Part shown: one piece after another, positions 1 to 8,480 of the stretch | How the letters are laid out: each line of letters opens with the position of its first letter | How positions within the stretch are numbered: the stretch's first letter is position 1 | Assembly (NCBI RefSeq): GCF_027359925.1 | Contig: NZ_CP114767.1 | Span: 1,302,001-1,366,000, forward strand | Direction: 5' to 3' | Length of the DNA stretch: 64,000 bases | From: Hymenobacter canadensis | Lineage (GTDB): Bacteria > Bacteroidota > Bacteroidia > Cytophagales > Hymenobacteraceae | Position numbers and translations under genes: made by a program | Notes under the pieces: generated by a model | Seen by the model: only the letters and a program-made list of their open reading frames with translations | Databases searched by the model: none | What the model was told of the DNA's origin: nothing

Positions 1-1030
1 TACCTTTTTATACTTTATGTACTTTTATATGCCTTTGACTTATTATGCTATAAATTTGATAATAATCGCCTGCCTATACATCACTCGATAAAACTGGTAA
101 ATTATATACCACACTAATGTCGGGCGGGAGCAGGGCCTGGCGAGAGGTCTGAATAAGGTAGTGTAACGGCCTTAACTTGGTGTCCATAGAGTATTGACTA
201 GACCACAGGCAATTTTTGGCTGGTAATGAACTGCGGCTGCTACAAGCGTCAATATGATCCAGCAAGGCATGTCCGCACAAACGCCTGAGACGAACATTAC
301 ATTTCTGATGCACTAAGTAGGAGAGTGGAAACAGGGAAATTTAACCTGGGTAGGGTAGAAGACTATCTTCTTTCCCGACGAGACCTTCTTAACACAGTAG
401 AAATTAAGCCTGCAAAATGAAGTCCCATACGCTACTTAGTTTCGGCCGAAACTTGGGACCAATAAGAATTCAGTGCTGGTATGAAACCATACAGGTATCC
501 AGCCTAAGCTGGGTGGTACTTGATTTTGCCGGGGTTTGGGCCCTACACGTCAGCCGTGACCGGCCATCCGGAATCTGCGCATGCGTTCTGACACCCAGTG
601 CAACCATAGTCGTGGCGGATTTTCACAGCCGAGCCAGGGCCGACATTTCCAGCCAGCTACGTAGTTGCAGCACCGTCCGGCGTGCAGGACGGTGCGGACA
701 AATAGCGTACTCAACGCAGGATTACCCGCTACGGACACAGCCGTAGCTGCTGCTTCGCTTGTTCCTAATCGACGCTGGATTCATTTGCTGCAGTGGCTGA
801 AGCACTGGTAACTCCAGCTACTGAGTTTACTGCAGTAGCAGTCATACTATATGGTTTTACGCTCTCCTTGATCTTGTCCGTAATCAGCAGGCGTAAGTAT
901 AACAACAATGTATATCTACTATTTTCGTAAACTCAGTAATAGCTCAGATGTGGTTGAGTAACCATAAACGTGCTACCGAAAACGGCCGCTGCTTATTGTC
1001 TTATAATTTATATTATGTTAAGTAGAGTTT
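1..1030. other. gene-free AT-richer region
   Basis: No convincing gene is visible. The open frames on either strand (for example 74-313 minus, 417-746 plus and 550-738 minus) encode low-complexity, Cys/Arg/Ser-rich peptides with no recognisable motif. Base composition is visibly more AT-rich than the flanking housekeeping genes, so this could be a decayed gene, an old mobile-element scar or a long regulatory stretch. I see no tRNA, rRNA or clean terminal inverted repeats in it. Confidence 0.4.
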
Positions 1031-1033
1031 TGA

Positions 1034-1066
1034 AAAATCATCCCGGCGCATTGCCGGGATGATTTT
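1034..1066 (-). terminator. intrinsic terminator of TPR gene
   Basis: A perfect 14-bp stem (1034-1047 pairing with 1053-1066) with a 5-nt loop. Read on the minus strand it ends in a run of T, just after the stop codon of the TPR protein gene. Confidence 0.85.
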
Positions 1067-1101
1067 AGGGTACTTCCCTACTGCCCGAAGGTGCAGTAGA
1101 A

Positions 1102-2244
1102 TTACTTCTTCAAAGCATCAAGCTTGGCGTTCATTCGCTCAGCATCAGCATTGCGTCCGAGCTTGGTATATACCTTGCCCAACGAAGAAATAGTAGAACG
1201 GTCATCGGGCTGGGCGGCCAACGCTTTTTCGAAATACGGCAAGGACTCGGCGAAATACTTTTTGCCATCCGCCTCAAACTTCTTTCCTGACTTATTGTAG
1301 GTAGCCAAGTCCATCTTGCTGGCTTTGGTATACAAATCAGCCGCCTTGTTGTAGTTGTACACGCCCAGGTTGAAGTTGGCGTCAAAGTTGGTTGGCTCCG
1401 CTTCCACAGCCATGCGATACGCCTTCACGGCTTCTTCAGGCTGCTTAGCCCCGTCGAGCAATGAGCCTTTCACTGCGTACAGGTTGGCGTTCTTCGGGTC
1501 AGCGGCAATGGCTTTATCGATTTTAGCCAGTGCTTCCTTGCCGCGGCCAGCGCTCAGATCAGCATTCAAGTCTTCCAGCATGAACCCCTTGTTGTTTGGG
1601 TACGCCTGCAGTGCCTGCTGCAGCACTTTGGTAGCTTCGGCTTCGTTCTTTTCCTGCCGCGCAATCTGCAGCATGCGGCCGTACATCTGCGGCGACTTGT
1701 AATTCATGGCTATCAACTGGCCATACGTAGACTTTGCGGTGGCAAAATCGTTCTTGGCTTCCGCAGCATAAGCTGAGTACAGATACGCCGTGGTATCCTG
1801 CGGGCGAATCTGCTGAGCCATCTGGTACGACTTGATGGCCCCGTCGTAGTCTTTGCCGTTGTAGCTTTCCACACCGGCATTCAGCGCCATACCGTACAGG
1901 TTGTCGAGCTTGGCCGTAGCCTGCTTGCCGTACTCACCGTCTTTGCCTTCCAGCTCGATGGTTTTCTTGTACGACTCGAAGGCCACGCGTGTGCCTTCGC
2001 CGGCGCCCAGGGATTTGCCATAAATAGGGCTAGCGGCCATGGTCTCATAGATTTCACCCCGTGTATACCAGGTTTTGGCTTTGGTGGAGGTCTTTTCGTT
2101 GAGAACCGCTTTGTCGATATCAGTGCGGGCTTTGTCGAGCAGGCCCTGGCGCTGGTTCAGAATAGCGTTGGTAACGGCCGAAGTCTGAGCCGAAGCGGAA
2201 GTCAGTGCCGCCGCAGCGACAAGCGTCAGAAGGATCTTCTTCAT
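1102..2244 (-). CDS. secreted TPR-repeat protein
   Basis: About 380 aa with an N-terminal signal peptide (MKKILLTLVAAAALTSASAQ), so exported to the periplasm or outer envelope. The rest is tandem helical TPR-like units, for example 'Y-(x)-G-(x)-A-(x)4-A' segments around residues 110-140, 150-180 and 255-305 with typical spacing of small and aromatic residues. TPR proteins of this kind are scaffolds and no enzyme motif is visible. The start is placed at the Met directly before the Lys-Lys signal; an in-frame Met 9 codons upstream (2271) would spoil the signal peptide. The gene is monocistronic, with its own terminator just downstream. The specific partner is unknown. Confidence 0.8.
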   Translation of the reverse strand: MKKILLTLVAAAALTSASAQTSAVTNAILNQRQGLLDKARTDIDKAVLNEKTSTKAKTWYTRGEIYETMAASPIYGKSLGAGEGTRVAFESYKKTIELEGKDGEYGKQATAKLDNLYGMALNAGVESYNGKDYDGAIKSYQMAQQIRPQDTTAYLYSAYAAEAKNDFATAKSTYGQLIAMNYKSPQMYGRMLQIARQEKNEAEATKVLQQALQAYPNNKGFMLEDLNADLSAGRGKEALAKIDKAIAADPKNANLYAVKGSLLDGAKQPEEAVKAYRMAVEAEPTNFDANFNLGVYNYNKAADLYTKASKMDLATYNKSGKKFEADGKKYFAESLPYFEKALAAQPDDRSTISSLGKVYTKLGRNADAERMNAKLDALKK

Positions 2245-2354
2245 AGGGAGGTTTTTCTGAAGAATGGTCAAAAAAGGAAAAAGGAAAGAAATTTCAGGGG
2301 AAACGGGGAAATGGGACCCGAAGTTCAGCCGACCGCCGGGCCAGCCGGGAAAGC

Positions 2355-2382
2355 AAGAGGCTGGTCGCGAAACCAGCCTCTT
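2355..2382 (-). terminator. hairpin downstream of gyrA
   Basis: Perfect 11-bp stem (2355-2365 with 2372-2382), loop of 6, lying just beyond the gyrA stop codon. The T tract on the minus strand is interrupted, so termination strength is uncertain. Confidence 0.6.
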
Positions 2383-2400
2383 CCCTCCTTTTCTGCAAAT

Positions 2401-4965
2401 CTATTCGGTTGGAACCGAATCAGCTTCGTCAGTTGCTGCCAGATCCTCGTCCGTAGGGGCTGCTACGGCAGTATCCAGCGTAGCAGTTTCACCGATGAGG
2501 CCCTCTAGATCAGCTTCTTTCTCTTCGTCGGCCGCAACTTTGGCCACCGAGGAGATTTCATCGCCTTCGTTGATTTTGAGAAGCCGGACGCCCTGCGTGG
2601 CCCGCCCGATAATGCGCAGATCGGCCACCCGCAAACGAATGGTGAGGCCCGATTTGTTGATGATCATCAAGTCGTCGGTATCGTTGACGTCCTTGATGGC
2701 CACCAACGCCCCGGTTTTATCGGTGATTTTCATCGCCTGCACCCCTTTGCCACCACGGTTGGTAATGCGGTACTCTTCCAGCTCCGAGCGTTTGCCATAG
2801 CCGTTTTCCGAAACCACCAGCAGTTCCTGCGTGGGGTCCGAAACGCAGACCATGCCTACCACCCGGTCAGTGTCCGAGGCCAGCGTGATGCCGCGCACCC
2901 CGGCCGCCGTGCGGCCCATGGAGCGCACTTTGCCTTCGGGAAAACGTACGGCCCGGCCGGAACGCAGCGCTACCACAATTTCGGAGTTGCCGTTGGTCAG
3001 GCGCACGTCGAGCAGACGGTCGCCTTCGTTGATGGTAATGGCGTTGATACCCGCCGTCCGTGGGCGCGAGTACGCTTCGAGCGGAGTCTTTTTCACGGTG
3101 CCCTGCTCGGTGCAGAACATCAGGTAGGTATTTTCCAGGTAGTCCGGGTCACGCAGGCCGCGCACGTTCAGCACGGAGCGCACCGAATCTTCGCGCGGAA
3201 TTTCGATCAGGTTCTGAATCGGCCGGCCTTTGGCGTTCTTGCCGCCTTCCGGCACTTCGTACACCTTCAGCCAGAATACCCGGCCCAGCTCCGTGAAGAA
3301 CAGCAGGTACTCGTGCGTGGTAGCCACGAACAAGTGCTCCGTAAAGTCGTCCTGCTTGGAGCCGGCGCCCCGGGCACCCACGCCGCCGCGCCCCTGGGCC
3401 CGGTATTCGGCCAGCGGCGTGCGCTTGATGTAGCCGTCGTTGGAGATGGTAATGACCATGCTCTCGTCGGCAATCATGTCCTCCATCGAGAAGTCACCGC
3501 CGGCGTATTCAATCATGGTCCGACGCTTGTCGCCGTACCGCTCCCGAATATCGAGCAGCTCGTCCTTGATGATCTGGCGCTGCAACACTTCGGAGGCCAG
3601 CACCGACTTGAGGTAATCAACCAGCTTCATCAGCTCGTCGTATTCCTGCACAATCTTGTCGCGCTCCAGACCGGTGAGGCGCTGCAGACGCATATCGAGG
3701 ATGGCGCGGGCCTGCACCTCGCTCAGCGAGAACCGCTCGATGAGCTGGCCGCGGGCCACTTCGCCGTCGCGCGAGCCCCGGATCAGGGCAATCACCTCGT
3801 CGAGATGGTCGAGGGCAATGAGCAGACCTTCGAGGATGTGGGCGCGCTTCTGGGCTTCGGCCAGCTCGTAGCGCGTGCGGCGCACCACTACGTCGGCGCG
3901 GTGCTCCACGAAATAGTGGATCAGCTCCTTCAGGTTGAGCGTCATCGGGCGCCCTTTCACCAGGCACACGTTATTGACGCCGAACGACGACTGCAGCTGC
4001 GTGTAGCGGTAAAGCTGGTTGAGCACCACGTTGGGCATGGCGTCGCGCTTCAGGTCATACACGATGCGCATACCGTCGCGGTCCGACTCGTCGCGCAGGT
4101 CGGCAATGCCTTCGATCTTCTTATCGTTGATCAGAGCCGCCGTTTTCTCAATCATCGCCGCCTTGTTCACCATGTAGGGAATCTCAGTGATGATGATCTG
4201 CTCCTTGCCGCTGGGCAGGGTTTCGTAGTGCGCCTTGGCGCGTACTACCACCCGGCCCCGGCCGGTTTCGAAGGCCTGCTTGACACCTTCAAAGCCGTAA
4301 ATCGTGCCGCCGGTCGGGAAGTCCGGCGCCAGCACGTGCTCCATGAGCTCGGCAATGGTGATGTCCGAATTATCGAGGTAGGCAATGATGCCGCTCACCA
4401 CTTCGGTGAGGTTGTGGGGCGCCATGTTGGTGGCCATGCCCACGGCAATACCCGTGGTACCGTTCACGAGCAGGTTCGGGAACTTAGCGGGCATCACGCT
4501 CGGCTCTTCCAGCGAGTCGTCGAAGTTGGGCTGAAAGTCTACCGTGTCTTTGTCCAGGTCGCCGAGCAGCTCGTCGGCCAGGCGCTTGAGGCGAGCCTCC
4601 GTGTAGCGCATAGCCGCCGGCGAGTCGCCATCGACGGAGCCAAAGTTACCCTGGCCATCTACAAGCGGGTAGCGCAGGCTCCAGTCCTGGGCCATCCGCA
4701 CCATGGTGTCGTACACGGAGGAGTCGCCGTGCGGGTGGTACTTACCCAGCACCTCGCCCACGATACGGGCTGATTTCTTGTAGGACTTATTATAGGAGAC
4801 ACCCAGCTCGCTCATGCCGTAGAGCACGCGCCGGTGCACGGGCTTGAGGCCGTCGCGCACGTCGGGCAGCGCCCGGGAGATGATAACCGACATCGAGTAA
4901 TCGATGTAGGCGCCGCGCATCTCGTCTTCGATGTTAATCGGAATGATTTTTTCGCCTTCCGCCAT
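2401..4965 (-). CDS. gyrA: DNA gyrase subunit A
   Basis: 854 aa, normal length for GyrA, the breakage-reunion subunit of type II topoisomerase that introduces negative supercoils together with GyrB. The winged-helix/tower region starts at the N-terminus. The quinolone-resistance region reads [10 protein letters not shown] at residues 77-86, keeping the Ser (82) and Asp (86) equivalent to E. coli Ser83 and Asp87, which suggests no classic resistance substitution. The catalytic Tyr is Tyr121 in AAMRYTE. The C-terminal beta-pinwheel contains a GyrA box (QGRGGVG, around residue 550), which distinguishes gyrase from ParC. An acidic tail of about 40 residues rich in Glu, Asp and Ala ends the protein. 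It is transcribed alone; a candidate promoter lies at 5039-5069. Confidence 0.98.
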   Translation of the reverse strand: MAEGEKIIPINIEDEMRGAYIDYSMSVIISRALPDVRDGLKPVHRRVLYGMSELGVSYNKSYKKSARIVGEVLGKYHPHGDSSVYDTMVRMAQDWSLRYPLVDGQGNFGSVDGDSPAAMRYTEARLKRLADELLGDLDKDTVDFQPNFDDSLEEPSVMPAKFPNLLVNGTTGIAVGMATNMAPHNLTEVVSGIIAYLDNSDITIAELMEHVLAPDFPTGGTIYGFEGVKQAFETGRGRVVVRAKAHYETLPSGKEQIIITEIPYMVNKAAMIEKTAALINDKKIEGIADLRDESDRDGMRIVYDLKRDAMPNVVLNQLYRYTQLQSSFGVNNVCLVKGRPMTLNLKELIHYFVEHRADVVVRRTRYELAEAQKRAHILEGLLIALDHLDEVIALIRGSRDGEVARGQLIERFSLSEVQARAILDMRLQRLTGLERDKIVQEYDELMKLVDYLKSVLASEVLQRQIIKDELLDIRERYGDKRRTMIEYAGGDFSMEDMIADESMVITISNDGYIKRTPLAEYRAQGRGGVGARGAGSKQDDFTEHLFVATTHEYLLFFTELGRVFWLKVYEVPEGGKNAKGRPIQNLIEIPREDSVRSVLNVRGLRDPDYLENTYLMFCTEQGTVKKTPLEAYSRPRTAGINAITINEGDRLLDVRLTNGNSEIVVALRSGRAVRFPEGKVRSMGRTAAGVRGITLASDTDRVVGMVCVSDPTQELLVVSENGYGKRSELEEYRITNRGGKGVQAMKITDKTGALVAIKDVNDTDDLMIINKSGLTIRLRVADLRIIGRATQGVRLLKINEGDEISSVAKVAADEEKEADLEGLIGETATLDTAVAAPTDEDLAATDEADSVPTE

Positions 4966-5038
4966 AGGGAGAACTTAGTCGGCCGGCTGCAACCCCAGGG
5001 GCCGCGCCGGCACTGTGAATGAAGGGTGCGTTAAGCCT

Positions 5039-5069
5039 GCAAGATAGGCAAAAAAGGCCGTTTTTCCAA
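5039..5069 (-). promoter_or_regulatory. candidate gyrA promoter
   Basis: On the minus strand TTGG (5069-5066) is followed after 19 bp by TATCTTGC (5046-5039), close to the Bacteroidota pattern TTG-N19-TAnnTTTG. It would give a leader of about 70 nt before gyrA. Confidence 0.45.
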
Positions 5070-5089
5070 CCGCTGGCCGCTCTTGCAGC

Positions 5090-5332
5090 CTACTTCAGCG
5101 TCTTGCTCTTATCGGCTTTGTGCTGGCCGGACCGGGGGGTATAGGTCTTGATTTTTTCGCCGACGGCCGGGTTCTGCTTCTTGAGCAGGGGCTGCCCCCG
5201 GTACTTCACGCCATCATGAAAATGCACCTTGCGGGTGTGGCACGAATTGATGGGACAGGTGCGGCAGGAAGCGGCCAGCAGCAGCACCAGCGCGGGCGCC
5301 AGCAGCCGGGAGTAAAACGAGCGGAATGTCAT
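5090..5332 (-). CDS. small lipoprotein, function unknown
   Basis: 80 aa. The start is the Met at 5332 because it is followed by a lipoprotein signal (hydrophobic LLAPALVLLLAASC, lipobox Cys about residue 22), so it is probably lipid-anchored. The mature part is short and basic, with a CRTCP-x3-CH motif followed by KVHFHDG; the Cys/His set could bind metal, but this is inference. I do not recognise a named family. The upstream in-frame extension to 5494 overlaps the neighbouring HD gene and has no signal peptide, so it is not used. Confidence 0.65.
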   Translation of the reverse strand: MTFRSFYSRLLAPALVLLLAASCRTCPINSCHTRKVHFHDGVKYRGQPLLKKQNPAVGEKIKTYTPRSGQHKADKSKTLK

Positions 5333-5447
5333 ACGACAAAGATGCGGGTTTCTCGTTGTTCGTGGTCTGTTATTCGGGCCACACAGTTCGTCGCCCACAA
5401 CCGGCTCTGCATCCCGCTGACACAGAAAGTAAAGCCCCTGCCCTCTT

Positions 5448-6107
5448 CTACCCCAGATCCTGCCCTTCCCACTCGCGCAGAAACTGCGCCACAAACGCTT
5501 CCATAAACGCGTGGCGCTGCTCAGCTACCCGCCGGGCAGCCGGCGTATGCAGCCGCTCCCGCAGATGTAGCAGCTTCTCGTAGAAATGGTTGAGTGTGGG
5601 CGCTACATTCTGCTTATAGCTGGCAAACGAGGCGTGCTCTATGGGCGGCACCGCCGGATCGTGCAGGGGCCGGCCCTTGTGGCCACCGTAGGCGAAGGCC
5701 CGCGCCACCCCGATGGCCCCGATGGCGTCAAGGCGGTCGGCATCCTGCACCAGCTCGCCTTCCAGCGTGCTCATGGGCGTGAGCACCCCCAGGCCTTTGA
5801 AGCTTACTTCGCGAATGATGATTTCCACGGCCTGAATGACGCTTTCGGCGACCTGCTGGCTTTCCAGCCAGGCGCGGGCTGCCCGCGGGCCAGCCTCCTC
5901 GTCGCCGTCGTGAAACTTCCAGTCGGCTACGTCGTGCAGCAGGGCGCCCAGCTCGGTGTGCAGCAGGTTGGCCTCGGGGGTGTCCTGCGCCAGGCCGCGG
6001 GCCACCTGCCACACCCGCCGGATATGCTCCCAGTCGTGGCCGGAACCTTCGTGTAAGAATTTTTCCCGAACGAAGTCGGCAGTGCGGCTAATGAGGGCAG
6101 TTTCCAA
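5448..6107 (-). CDS. HD-domain phosphohydrolase, YedJ-like
   Basis: About 219 aa. HD-superfamily metal-dependent hydrolase: first metal His and the HD pair are seen in SGHDWEHIRRVW and ALLHDVADWKF, followed by QDADRLDAIGAIG, the arrangement of E. coli YedJ-type proteins. These are predicted nucleotide/phosphate hydrolases of the cytoplasm; the substrate is not known. Start choice: an in-frame GTG exists at 6149, but a strong promoter -7 box ends at 6154, so that codon would lie at or before the transcript start. The TTG at 6107, beginning LETALISRTADFV, matches where relatives start. An intermediate TTG at 6134 is also possible. Confidence 0.85.
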   Translation of the reverse strand: METALISRTADFVREKFLHEGSGHDWEHIRRVWQVARGLAQDTPEANLLHTELGALLHDVADWKFHDGDEEAGPRAARAWLESQQVAESVIQAVEIIIREVSFKGLGVLTPMSTLEGELVQDADRLDAIGAIGVARAFAYGGHKGRPLHDPAVPPIEHASFASYKQNVAPTLNHFYEKLLHLRERLHTPAARRVAEQRHAFMEAFVAQFLREWEGQDLG

Positions 6108-6153
6108 AATCTGAGGGCAATGATGAAGCTGCAAAGCAACAACACCCACCGCA

Positions 6154-6182
6154 CAAAACTACGGTCCGCATCCGCCTTCCAA
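6154..6182 (-). promoter_or_regulatory. promoter of HD gene
   Basis: TAGTTTTG on the minus strand (6161-6154) fits TAnnTTTG exactly, with TTG (6182-6180) 18 bp upstream. It decides against the GTG start at 6149 of the HD gene. Confidence 0.6.
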
Positions 6183-6258
6183 CCCGCATCGGCAATAAAC
6201 TGAGACAAAACGAACTGGGAAAGCGGGCGTTACGCCCGCGCTCAGGCCGTGCGCGGCG

Positions 6259-6289
6259 TTGGATTCTGCGGCCACAATCCGTATCTTAT
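6259..6289 (+). promoter_or_regulatory. candidate promoter of L,D-transpeptidase gene
   Basis: TTG (6259-6261), 20 bp spacer, then TATCTTAT (6282-6289), one base from TAnnTTTG. It faces the gene starting at 6410 and is back to back with the HD gene promoter. Confidence 0.4.
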
Positions 6290-6409
6290 GGAAGCGTAGT
6301 GCCGGCGTCGGGGATTTAATACGGCCTGACACCGGAATACGCCAACTACCCTGCCGCACCGGGTGTCTGCTGTGTGGCAGTCCGGCTTGCTTCTCTACAG
6401 CCTACAGCG

Positions 6410-7888
6410 ATGAACCGGTTAAGAAGTGTTGTACGCATGACTGGCTGGTGGCTGCTGCTGACGGTATGGCTGCTGCTGCTGCCCCCCGCACATGCCGACG
6501 CCCACGCCAGACCCGGCCACCCACAGCCGGCCGGCCCGGAAGCCGTGGTATCGCTGCGGGCGCTGCTCGATACAGTAGCGCTGGGTCCCGCTGCCACGTA
6601 TGAAAAACTGGCCCTGAAAGCCGGATTGGCGGTCCAGGACTTCTATTTACAGCGCAACTTCGCGCCGGCCTGGACGCGCCCAGATTCCGGTTGGAACGCC
6701 CCCGCAAGGCAGGCGCTTTCTCTGCTGAAGCGCGCCCCCGAGTTCGGACTCAATCCCGATTCCTACGCCTGGCCGATCCTACAGACCCTCCCCGACTCGC
6801 TCCACCGCGCTTCCAGCGTAGCCGGGAGCCTGAGCGGGTTTGAGCTGCGCCTGACCGACGCGCTGCTACGCTACGCCGCCCACCTACGCTACGGCCGGCT
6901 TCAGCCATATACGACCACCCCGGCTTTCCTCAGTGGCCAGCCCGCGCAGGAAAGTATTACGCGGCTCGCCCAAGCGCTGGCTGCAACCGGGTTTGAGGAA
7001 GCGTTTCTGGAGTGCCAGCCCGCAAGCACCGCCTACCGAGCCCTGCAGCAGGCCTGGCGACGCACGCTCCCGCCCGATTCGGTTTTGGCCGGATTGCCCG
7101 GCCCGGCCACCGGCAACACCTCCGATTTCCGCCGGGTGGCGCTCAATCTGGAGCGGCTGCGCTGGGACGTCGCCCTGCCCGATTCGGAAGCCTATGCCCT
7201 GGTAAACATTGCGGCGTACTCCCTGCAGATTATCGAGCGGGGGCAACTCGTGCAGACGCACAGGGTGGTAGTGGGAAAACCCGACACCCCCACTCCTATT
7301 CTCAGCAGCCGGATTACGGTGTTTATGACGGCTCCGGAGTGGCGCGTGCCGCATAGCATTGCCGTGCGCGAGATTCTGCCCGAATTGCAGGACGACCCGG
7401 GCTTTCTGGCAGACAACAATTATCGGCTGTTTGATCCCCGCAACCGTCCGGTGAACCCGTGGCGGGTCCGCTGGAGCCGCGTCACCCCGCAGAACTTTGG
7501 CTATACCATCCGGCAGACAGCCGGCCGCCACAATGCGCTTGGCAACCTGGTGTTCTACTTTGCCAACCAGCATGCCATCTACCTCCACGATACCCCGGCC
7601 CGGGCACTGTTCCGGGAGCCGAAACGTGCGCGCAGCCACGGATGCATACGGGTGGAAAAACCCTTGGAACTGGCTACCTATCTGCTCCGGCGTGAAAACC
7701 AGCAAGCCGCCCTCCCGGATATCCGGCGCAACATCGCCACCCACACCACCTGCCGCTATGACCTCGCTCAGGGCCTGCCCATCTATGTGCGGTATACCAC
7801 TTGTGAGGCCCGTAATAACCGGCTCCTGTTCCACCCCGATATCTACTGCCTCGATGAAGACCTGGCAACCGTTTTAGCACTCCCCTGA
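6410..7888 (+). CDS. L,D-transpeptidase, YcbB/LdtD-type
   Basis: About 492 aa, exported through an N-terminal signal (MTGWWLLLTVWLLLL). L,D-transpeptidases cross-link peptidoglycan stems (3-3 links) in the periplasm. The N-terminal half carries the scaffold region seen in YcbB proteins (FYLQRNFAPAWT near residue 75). The YkuD catalytic domain follows at about 255-450, with catalytic Cys412 in SHGCIRVEKP and an upstream His in YLHD. The Met at 6410 is chosen because it starts the signal peptide; a GTG start at 6374 is possible. It is single, ends just before the tRNA gene, and is divergent from the HD gene. Confidence 0.92.
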   Translation: MNRLRSVVRMTGWWLLLTVWLLLLPPAHADAHARPGHPQPAGPEAVVSLRALLDTVALGPAATYEKLALKAGLAVQDFYLQRNFAPAWTRPDSGWNAPARQALSLLKRAPEFGLNPDSYAWPILQTLPDSLHRASSVAGSLSGFELRLTDALLRYAAHLRYGRLQPYTTTPAFLSGQPAQESITRLAQALAATGFEEAFLECQPASTAYRALQQAWRRTLPPDSVLAGLPGPATGNTSDFRRVALNLERLRWDVALPDSEAYALVNIAAYSLQIIERGQLVQTHRVVVGKPDTPTPILSSRITVFMTAPEWRVPHSIAVREILPELQDDPGFLADNNYRLFDPRNRPVNPWRVRWSRVTPQNFGYTIRQTAGRHNALGNLVFYFANQHAIYLHDTPARALFREPKRARSHGCIRVEKPLELATYLLRRENQQAALPDIRRNIATHTTCRYDLAQGLPIYVRYTTCEARNNRLLFHPDIYCLDEDLATVLALP

Positions 7889-7934
7889 TTCTGTGCGGGT
7901 TCTATAAAAATGCAATTCTTTTTTCGGTTCCGAC

Positions 7935-7964
7935 TTGAAAATCTAATTTTAGCCTCTAGTTTTG
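7935..7964 (+). promoter_or_regulatory. promoter of tRNA-Thr
   Basis: TTG (7935-7937), 19-bp spacer, TAGTTTTG (7957-7964): a full match to the Bacteroidota primary sigma pattern, placed 11 bp before the tRNA. Confidence 0.8.
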
Positions 7965-7975
7965 CACCACAATTC

Positions 7976-8048
<73 letters not shown>

Positions 8049-8069
8049 CTTCTATTCACTACCGGAATG

Positions 8070-8117
8070 CCCGGAAACTTGCTCCTCGCGCTGCGAAAGC
8101 TGGTTTCCGGGTTTTTT
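8070..8117 (+). terminator. terminator after tRNA-Thr
   Basis: A 9-bp stem (CCCGGAAAC at 8070-8078 with GTTTCCGGG at 8103-8111) followed immediately by six T residues. Confidence 0.8.
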
Positions 8118-8480
8118 GCGTCTGGGGGAATTGGTACTTCCGTCTCTTGTATCCGGTGCAACTACAATAACCCCGTGTAACGGAGGCAGCTAACCACTCA
8201 CGGTGCGCGGCGGCCTGCCCCCTCTTGGCCTACCGGGATTTGGGCTTGGGCGCGTGCCGCATACACGCTCCATATTCCGGACGGTCTTTCCGAAACATGG
8301 ACGGAAAAAGCTACCCTGAGCCACGCATCCGGCACTCACAGGAAGTTTAAGGAACAAAATCAACTTTGGCATAAGGCTGGCAGGCCGGCGACGGTATGCT
8401 GCCAGGAGCAACTCAGCAGTGCCGCCCCCATGTGCGGGATACCTGGGCCGCCATATGAGCCCCCCCGATGGTAAGGCAGT
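8118..8480. other. intergenic region, no gene seen
   Basis: About 360 bases between the tRNA terminator and the first hybrid kinase. The small minus-strand frame (8190-8411) has no family features. I see no clear promoter box, although the kinase promoter should lie here. Confidence 0.4.

Noticed and set aside
74..746. Two or three small frames in the first kilobase
   Set aside because: Translations have no motif, signal or conserved pattern, and they lie on opposing strands.
3313..4773. Long plus-strand open frame opposite gyrA
   Set aside because: GC-rich antisense shadow; Val/His-rich translation with no family features, and gyrA is unambiguous.
5333..5494. Upstream extension of the small lipoprotein
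   Set aside because: No signal peptide and overlaps the HD gene; the Met at 5332 begins a clear lipoprotein signal.
8190..8411. Minus-strand frame between tRNA and kinase
   Set aside because: Short, basic, no family and no promoter box.
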